The translations under genes were made by a program, and so were the position numbers. A stretch of DNA of 13,125 nt from positions 1 through 13,125 of the forward strand of contig JAGYLT010000032.1 of the NCBI GenBank assembly GCA_018400545.1. The letters are read 5' to 3'. This document shows positions 8,047 through 13,125 of this stretch, piece by piece. Position 1 is the first letter of the stretch. Every line of letters starts with the position of its first letter. Under the pieces are notes generated by a model, which was given only the letters and a program-made list of their open reading frames with translations, did not search any database and was not told where the DNA came from. Origin of the DNA: Bacteroidales bacterium (GTDB lineage Bacteria > Bacteroidota > Bacteroidia > Bacteroidales > 4484-276).

Positions 8047-11000
8047 TTGAACAAGATAAAACATCTGCTTTTTACCCTCATCCTGGTTCTGGCAGCGGAG
8101 TTTTGTAATAATGCATTTCCGCAAGCTCCGGAAGGCTTTGATTTTGAGGTGATCACCTCCGAAAATCCAATCCTGCAGAAAGGGCTTTCGGCCAATACAG
8201 TTTATACTATCCTGCAGGACGAGAACGGATACATGTGGTTTGGCACCTGGGATGGGTTGAATAAATATGACGGATACAATTTTATTACGTACGACCGGAA
8301 AGACGGCCTGAGCAACGAGATCATCAATACCCTGTTGCAGGCCGACGATGGAAATATCTGGATAGGCACCGATGACGGGTTGAATTGCTTTAACCCGGCC
8401 ACGGAAAAGGTAAATGTTTTTAAGCATAATCCATTCGACAGCACCAGCATCAGCAGCAATCACATCAATTTTTTGTTACAGGACAAGCCGGGAAGGATTA
8501 TCGTTTGTACGGATAAAGGGTTAAACCTTTTTGATCTTGAAACGCAAAAAGCAATACGCTTTCAGAGTCGCGAATCCGGCCAGCGGAGAACACGCAGTAA
8601 TAATTTTAATCATGCCATGATCAGTTCAGATGGTTATTATTGGATAGCAACCGATTTTGGCCTGATTGAGTACAATCCCGAAACCCGTGAAAATATGCGA
8701 CACCTTCACCGCCCCGGCGATCCCAACAGCCTTGGCGATAACCACGTCAGGTTCGTTTATGAAGACAATCGGAACCGCATTTGGATTGGAACCGGAAATG
8801 GGTTGAGCCTGATCAACAGAAAGACTAACAAGTTCTGGAATTTCCGCCACGATCCGGATGATCCCCGCAGCCTGAGCCATAATGTTGTTGAGAGCCTTTT
8901 TGAAGATACTTCGGGGAATTTCTGGGTGGGCACAGATGGGGGAGGGCTCAACCTGATGGAACCTGACAGTCTGTTTTTCCGCCACGTAAATCCACAGGGT
9001 GTGTTGACCGATCATATCCACAACGATCGGATTTATTCCATCAGGGAAGATTCCCAGGGCAACATCTGGTTTGGTACTTTTCATGGGGTTTCAGTGTGGG
9101 ACAGGTTCAAGCCACGGTTCAATATTTACACAGCCAGGCCCGGTGATCCGGAATCGCTTAACAGCAGTTTTGTATGGGCTTTCATGGAATACCGCCCCAA
9201 CCTGATCTGGATGGGCACGGATCAGGGTATTAGTGTTTTTAATTCGACCACAGGAAAAGTGAGTGAGCTTTCGAGTTATTTTACCAGCGAGAACAAGCTC
9301 TCGAGCAACCGTGTCAGGTCGTTATTAAAAGATTCTTACGGAAATGTTTGGATCGGAACACGGGATGCAGGGCTGCAAAAACTGGAGACAAAAACCGGAA
9401 AAATCTATACTTTTCAAACATCCATTCAGTATCGTAACAGCATTTGTGATCCATACGTCATGAGCATTTACGAGGACAAATATGGTGTGATCTGGGTGGG
9501 AACAAACGGAGGGTTGAATACCATCGACCCCGTTACCCACGAAATCAGGGTATTTAAAAATGATCCCGGTGACAGAACTTCAATTTCAAGCAACACCATT
9601 TATGATTTTATGGAAGACCGGCATGGCGATTTATGGATTGCCACGCTGGACGGGCTGAATAAATTTCACCGTACCTCAGCAACATTTTCATCCTATAAAA
9701 ATATCTGGCATAACGAAAACAAGATCACCACAGATCGCCTCTTCAGCCTTTACGAGGATACCGATGGGAATTTCTGGGTTGGGACGCGCGGCGGCGGGCT
9801 TGAGCTTTTTAACCGCAACACAAAAAGGTTTAAATCATACACAGTAGAAGACGGCCTTCCCAATAATGTGATCTACGGCATTCTTGAAGATGAAAACGGA
9901 AACCTCTGGATGAGCACAAACTGGGGTATTTCTATGTTTGACAAGGCCAATGAATCTTTTGTAAATTTCGATGTGACGGATGGTTTGCAAAGCAATGAAT
10001 TTAACGCCGGGGCTTACCTCCGCTCATCAAAAGGTGAAATGTTTTTTGGAGGCATGAGAGGGTTTAACATGTTTAAACCTGAGCATATCCGCCTGAACCC
10101 ACACAAGCCTGAAATTGTAATTACATCCTTTAAAAAATTCAACAAGCCTCAGCCGGGGCAATTGCTTAATGGCGACACGATTGTTTTATCCCACGACGAA
10201 AACTTCTTTTCTTTTGAATTTTCTTCGCTCGATTTCACCAATGCACTCAGGAGTAAATATGCCTATATCCTGGAAGACTACAACCGCGACTGGACCTATG
10301 TGGATGGCCGGAGGCATTTCGCCGAATACACCAATGTTTCGCCGGGCAGATATATCTTTCGGGTGATTGGGGCAAACAGTAACGGCATCTGGAATAACGA
10401 AGGGGTTTCGCTTACCATCATCGTGAAAGCACCCTGGTATCAAACGATTTTATTCAGGATATTTTTAATCCTGATGATCATTTTCCTGATTTGGTTTGTG
10501 ATTTATTCCAGGGTAAAAAGAATTCGCCGTAAGCATAACATGGAAAAAAAGGTGCTCAAAATCGAAAAGCAGCTATTCGAAATTCAGCAGAAAGCCCTCA
10601 GGCTGCAGATGAACCCGCATTTTATCTTCAATTCCCTCAACTCCATTCAGAGTTTTATTCTGTCGAGAGATATCGATCTCGCCGTGAGTTACCTAAGCAG
10701 GTTTTCGCAACTGATGCGATTGATCCTTTCCAATTCGCGCGAATCCATCATCCCGCTAAACGATGAAATAAAAGCCGTAGCGCATTACATCGAAATAGAA
10801 CGGCTTCGTTTCGATAATAAATTTGATTGCACCATTAATATAGATGATGAAATTGACGAGGAATTTACCGGGATACCGCCGATGATCATCCAGCCTTATG
10901 TAGAAAATTCCATCATACATGGTTTGGTGCATAAAAATGGCCATGGCCACATCACCATCGATTTTAAGCGAAAAGGAAAAATACTGTTGATTACCATAAC

Positions 11001-11217
11001 CGACGACGGGATTGGGCGAAAACGGGCCATGGAAATTAAGCGCGAAAACGGCCTGGAGACAAAATCGAGGGGAATGATGATAACCCGGGAAAGACTGGAA
11101 ATATTAAACAGCAGCAGCGGCGAAAAATTTAATGTAAAGGTATTTGATCTTTCGGATGATTCAGGCAATCCTTCAGGTACGCGTGTCGAACTGATGGTCA
11201 TGTGGCAGGATATTTAA
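8047..11217 (+). CDS. Two-propeller periplasmic sensor histidine kinase (Reg_prop / Y_Y_Y / LytS-type His kinase)
   Basis: This encodes 1056 residues from a TTG start. That start gives a good signal peptide (MNKIKHLLFTLILVLAAEF, cleavage expected near residue 26), and no upstream or nearby ATG does so. Residues ~40-690 hold about 14 beta-propeller repeats with the core pattern NxWxGTxxGL (for example at 62-70), enough for two seven-bladed propellers. A Y_Y_Y domain follows at about 720-797 (SFEFSSLDF, YAYILEDYNRDW, SPGRYIFRVIGAN, KAPWYQT), then a single membrane segment at about 801-823, a coiled linker and the His_kinase dimerisation box LQMNPHFIFNSLNS with phospho-acceptor His858. The ATPase half shows PYVENSIIHG (N-box Asn954) and TDDGIG (985-990). 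The propellers should sense an extracytoplasmic ligand. Unlike the polysaccharide-sensing hybrid kinases of this phylum, it has no receiver or AraC domain. Its likely partner is the LytTR regulator 197 bases downstream on the same strand. The ligand cannot be told from sequence. Confidence 0.95.
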   Translation: MNKIKHLLFTLILVLAAEFCNNAFPQAPEGFDFEVITSENPILQKGLSANTVYTILQDENGYMWFGTWDGLNKYDGYNFITYDRKDGLSNEIINTLLQADDGNIWIGTDDGLNCFNPATEKVNVFKHNPFDSTSISSNHINFLLQDKPGRIIVCTDKGLNLFDLETQKAIRFQSRESGQRRTRSNNFNHAMISSDGYYWIATDFGLIEYNPETRENMRHLHRPGDPNSLGDNHVRFVYEDNRNRIWIGTGNGLSLINRKTNKFWNFRHDPDDPRSLSHNVVESLFEDTSGNFWVGTDGGGLNLMEPDSLFFRHVNPQGVLTDHIHNDRIYSIREDSQGNIWFGTFHGVSVWDRFKPRFNIYTARPGDPESLNSSFVWAFMEYRPNLIWMGTDQGISVFNSTTGKVSELSSYFTSENKLSSNRVRSLLKDSYGNVWIGTRDAGLQKLETKTGKIYTFQTSIQYRNSICDPYVMSIYEDKYGVIWVGTNGGLNTIDPVTHEIRVFKNDPGDRTSISSNTIYDFMEDRHGDLWIATLDGLNKFHRTSATFSSYKNIWHNENKITTDRLFSLYEDTDGNFWVGTRGGGLELFNRNTKRFKSYTVEDGLPNNVIYGILEDENGNLWMSTNWGISMFDKANESFVNFDVTDGLQSNEFNAGAYLRSSKGEMFFGGMRGFNMFKPEHIRLNPHKPEIVITSFKKFNKPQPGQLLNGDTIVLSHDENFFSFEFSSLDFTNALRSKYAYILEDYNRDWTYVDGRRHFAEYTNVSPGRYIFRVIGANSNGIWNNEGVSLTIIVKAPWYQTILFRIFLILMIIFLIWFVIYSRVKRIRRKHNMEKKVLKIEKQLFEIQQKALRLQMNPHFIFNSLNSIQSFILSRDIDLAVSYLSRFSQLMRLILSNSRESIIPLNDEIKAVAHYIEIERLRFDNKFDCTINIDDEIDEEFTGIPPMIIQPYVENSIIHGLVHKNGHGHITIDFKRKGKILLITITDDGIGRKRAMEIKRENGLETKSRGMMITRERLEILNSSSGEKFNVKVFDLSDDSGNPSGTRVELMVMWQDI

Positions 11218-11414
11218 CGCAACACAGCCCTTAATAACAATTTATTTTTGTCTCTCCTGATTGTCAGGTTACACAGGCGAAACCAGTTGTGTTCATTGAT
11301 TTTGTGTAGATTATAGGTTTATTTAAAACCACTAAAAATAACGACATCACCCATAAAAATGCACTTCAGTTAAACTATTTTAATGATATTTGACCCTTTA
11401 AAATTTAAATCGGT
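11218..11414. other. Intergenic region between kinase and regulator
   Basis: The 197-base gap is AT-rich and contains no gene. TATTTTTG at 11243-11250 fits the -7 promoter consensus, and GATATTTG at 11385-11392 differs at one base, so the regulator may have its own promoter. Short repeats occur: ACACA at 11271-11275 is inverted with TGTGT at 11288-11292, and TTGTGT recurs at 11302-11307. A small CCTGA-ttg-TCAGG hairpin lies at 11256-11268. No convincing intrinsic terminator follows the kinase gene. Confidence 0.4.
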
Positions 11415-12170
11415 TTGGTAAAAGCAATCATCATCGACGATGAAAAGAAATCAAGATTAGCGCTTACAAGCCTGCTTGAGCGCTACTGCCCCAATGTAAT
11501 CATTTCGGGAGAGGCTGAAGGTGTGCAAACAGGGATCAAACAAATCAGGGCATACAACCCTGATGTAATCTTTCTCGATATCCAGATGCAGGATGGCAGC
11601 GGTTTCCGCTTGCTCGAATCGTTTGATGAGGTGAACTTCGAAATTATTTTCACCACAGCTTTTGATCAGTATGCCATTAAAGCCATCAAATACAGCGCAT
11701 TGGATTATCTGCTTAAACCCATCATCCCCGAAGAACTGGTGGATGCAGTGAAAAAAGTGGAAGATCGCAAAATCGCAAAAAACGCCAATTTGACGCAAAA
11801 TATCGATGTGCTGCTCGATAATATCAAAAATAAGAATGCGGATTCAAAAAAAATCGTGCTTACCACAGCCGAAAAAATTCATGTGATTCATGTAAGTGAA
11901 ATTCTGCGTTGTGAGTCCGATAATTATTACACCAATTTTTTATTTACGGACGGAACGAAGCTTTTGATTTCAAAAACATTGAAAGAAAATGAGAAACTGC
12001 TAAAAGATCACAATTTCATCAGGCCGCACAAATCACATTTAATTAATGTAGCCTACATTAAGGGCTACATGAAAAATGACGGCGGCTACATTCTGATGAG
12101 TGACAATAGCAAGGTTCCGGTATCGAGGCGCAGAAAGGAACTGATTATTGAAACGATTAATAATTTGTAA
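11415..12170 (+). CDS. LytTR-family response regulator
   Basis: This encodes 251 residues, typical of LytR/AlgR regulators. The N-terminal receiver domain (1-~120) has the acidic pair Asp8-Asp9 (IIIDDE), phospho-acceptor Asp55 (VIFLDIQM), the switch Thr (FTTAFD, ~80-81) and Lys101 in YLLKPI. A linker rich in Asn and Lys (~118-144) leads to a LytTR DNA-binding domain (~145-250) with HVSEILRCESDNYYTNF, the FIRPHKSHLINVAYI core and VPVSRRRKELI. Members bind DNA through a beta-rich LytTR fold rather than a helix-turn-helix. The start is a TTG at 11415, which puts the canonical (V)KAIIIDDE at the N-terminus; no alternative ATG is available. It follows the LytS-type kinase gene on the same strand, the usual pairing, so phosphotransfer from that kinase's His858 to Asp55 is the natural inference. 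Target genes are not evident in the window. Confidence 0.96.
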   Translation: MVKAIIIDDEKKSRLALTSLLERYCPNVIISGEAEGVQTGIKQIRAYNPDVIFLDIQMQDGSGFRLLESFDEVNFEIIFTTAFDQYAIKAIKYSALDYLLKPIIPEELVDAVKKVEDRKIAKNANLTQNIDVLLDNIKNKNADSKKIVLTTAEKIHVIHVSEILRCESDNYYTNFLFTDGTKLLISKTLKENEKLLKDHNFIRPHKSHLINVAYIKGYMKNDGGYILMSDNSKVPVSRRRKELIIETINNL

Positions 12171-12406
12171 TACAGATAAAAGCTTAATATCAATAGTAAC
12201 AGCATTTTAAACAGGCAAAAATTTTAGAAGTATCTTTTGGGTTTAATCAATATCAGGGGCTCATAATCAGTAATTTAGGTTATTAAAAAATGTTAAAAAA
12301 TTAAAACCGATAACTGATTATCGAAAGCCGTAAACTGATTTTTTAATAAGTACGATGAAACCTGCCTTTACTTTTACGAGTTAACTGCCCAATCAAAACA
12401 ACATAC
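12171..12406. other. AT-rich intergenic region with overlapping inverted repeats
   Basis: No gene lies in these 236 bases. ATAATCAGTAA (12263-12273) can pair over its first nine bases with ACTGATTAT at 12313-12321. The same right-hand segment also forms a perfect local hairpin, CGATAA-CTGA-TTATCG (12308-12323). A further CTGATT followed by a T-run (12334-12342) offers a third pairing choice. TACTTTTA at 12369-12376 is one base off the -7 promoter consensus and lies 30 bases before the next start codon. No classical GC-rich terminator follows the regulator gene. Confidence 0.45.
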
Positions 12407-12979
12407 ATGGACGACCTCATTTATTTTTTATTTATCATTGCATGGCTGGCGTTTTCGTTTTATCAGCAAAGCGCCAAGAAAAAGAAGCGGCAGGAGCAGA
12501 TGAAAGCGGCACAGGAGCGTGAAAGGGAACGCGAGGCGCAGCAAGAGTTTTCTGGCACAGAAACAGCAGCGGAAAGTGAGGCGCGTGAAGTTAGGCCTGT
12601 TGCAGAACAAAAACCAAAACCAGAGCAGGATTTCAGAAAAACACTTGAAGAAATACTTCTCGGTGAAGAATTTAAGGACGAAGAAATAGAACAGCCTGCG
12701 CAAACTTACGGTCAGGAGGCCAATCAGGAACCAACGAAATCAACGGGTACAACAAAAAAGAATGTTTACCAAAAGTATTATGATGAAGAAATGCTGGAAG
12801 GTTCGATGGAAGATTTAGATGATGAGGAACCTGAAAAAATGGAGGATAAGATTGAGCAGCTTGAAGAGGAGATGGTTTTGCATGAAGAAGAAACCATAGA
12901 AGATCCTGCTTCAAAACCAGATTTTGATTTAAGAAAAGCGATAATTTATTCTGAGATAATAAACCGGCGGTACAACTAA
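12407..12979 (+). CDS. Membrane-anchored, highly charged protein of unknown function
   Basis: This encodes 190 residues from an ATG. An N-terminal hydrophobic segment (about 4-19, LIYFLFIIAWLAFSF) is followed by a lysine run (24-28) and a Gln/Glu/Arg-rich stretch (~29-47) likely to be a helix or coiled coil. By the positive-inside rule the bulk should be cytoplasmic. The middle is low-complexity and strongly acidic (about 123-166). Two short stretches look conserved rather than random: DFRKTLEEILLGE (75-87) and the C-terminal DLRKAIIYSEIINRRY (174-189). Small proteins with a similar anchor and a C-terminal RKAxIYSEIL-like end are, as far as I know, widespread hypothetical proteins in the Bacteroidota; no function is assigned to them. 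It lies downstream of the regulator but is separated by 236 bases, so co-transcription is uncertain. Confidence 0.85.
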   Translation: MDDLIYFLFIIAWLAFSFYQQSAKKKKRQEQMKAAQEREREREAQQEFSGTETAAESEAREVRPVAEQKPKPEQDFRKTLEEILLGEEFKDEEIEQPAQTYGQEANQEPTKSTGTTKKNVYQKYYDEEMLEGSMEDLDDEEPEKMEDKIEQLEEEMVLHEEETIEDPASKPDFDLRKAIIYSEIINRRYN

Positions 12980-13019
12980 TTAAGGGTGATTTTAAATAAG
13001 CCCTGATTCGTAAAAAGGT

Positions 13020-13052
13020 TTTGGTGGTTACATCAATTTATTAGTAATTTTA
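13020..13052 (+). promoter_or_regulatory. Putative Bacteroidota promoter for the gene entering at the right edge
   Basis: TTTG at 13020-13023, a 21-base spacer, and TAATTTTA at 13045-13052 match the phylum promoter pattern with one base changed in the -7 box (A for the final G). The following ACCGCCC resembles the CAGCC seen after the ahcY element. The predicted start near 13059 gives a leader of about 38 bases before the ATG at 13097. Confidence 0.6.
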
Positions 13053-13096
13053 CCGCCCTTTAGCACAAAGTATAAACAAACATAAAATTATATGGT

Positions 13097-13125
13097 ATGT
13101 TAAAACATCTACTTTTAACGCTTGG
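13097..13125 (+). CDS. First codons of an unidentified gene, partial
   Basis: An ATG at 13097 opens a frame (MLKHLLLTL...) that runs off the window end. A positively charged start followed by leucines looks like the beginning of a signal peptide or membrane segment. The other nearby ATG at 13092 is closed by a stop after two further codons. Support comes from the promoter-like sequence upstream; nine codons are too few to name a product. Confidence 0.5.

Overview
The window comes from a member of the Bacteroidota, most likely a Bacteroidales/Marinilabiliales-type organism. The signs are a type IX secretion (T9SS) C-terminal sorting domain, several TAnnTTTG-type -7 promoter elements with -33 TTTG boxes, a lipoprotein with an acidic export-type signal, and a two-propeller 'Y_Y_Y' sensor kinase paired with a LytTR regulator. 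Base composition is moderate. There are no tRNA or rRNA genes, insertion sequences, CRISPR arrays or phage genes, so this looks like ordinary chromosome.

Layout, left to right. (1) The C-terminal end of a T9SS-secreted protein enters from the left edge (to 279). (2) A very large inner-membrane-anchored, AsmA-like protein (402-4781) is built from about seven regularly spaced ~170-residue modules. (3) Two bases beyond it and tail-to-tail lies an SRAP-family (YedK/HMCES) abasic-site-crosslinking protein (4784-5452, minus). (4) A 404-base gene-free stretch carries a palindrome, a 24-base tandem repeat inside a 92-base run with no G, and a textbook Bacteroidota promoter. (5) That promoter drives ahcY, S-adenosylhomocysteine hydrolase (start at 5857). 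(6) A bidirectional hairpin terminator separates ahcY from a convergent small lipoprotein (7365-7838, minus) that looks like a Rieske fold stripped of its iron-sulfur ligands. (7) Divergent from it is a 1056-residue periplasmic two-propeller sensor histidine kinase (8047-11217), followed after 197 bases by its likely partner, a LytTR response regulator (11415-12170). (8) After an AT-rich gap with alternative inverted repeats comes a 190-residue membrane-anchored acidic protein of unknown function (12407-12979). (9) A good promoter then leads to the first codons of another gene at 13097.

The genes do not form one pathway. The only clear functional pair is the kinase plus regulator. ahcY is a metabolic housekeeping gene, SRAP is DNA-damage tolerance, and the big AsmA-like protein probably serves the cell envelope. 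The observations most worth following are the seven-fold repeat of the large protein (it resembles the repeating beta-groove layout of bridge-like lipid transfer proteins), the ligand-less Rieske-like lipoprotein, and the G-free repeat tract before ahcY. I did not find a gene cluster that clearly amounts to a new multi-gene system.
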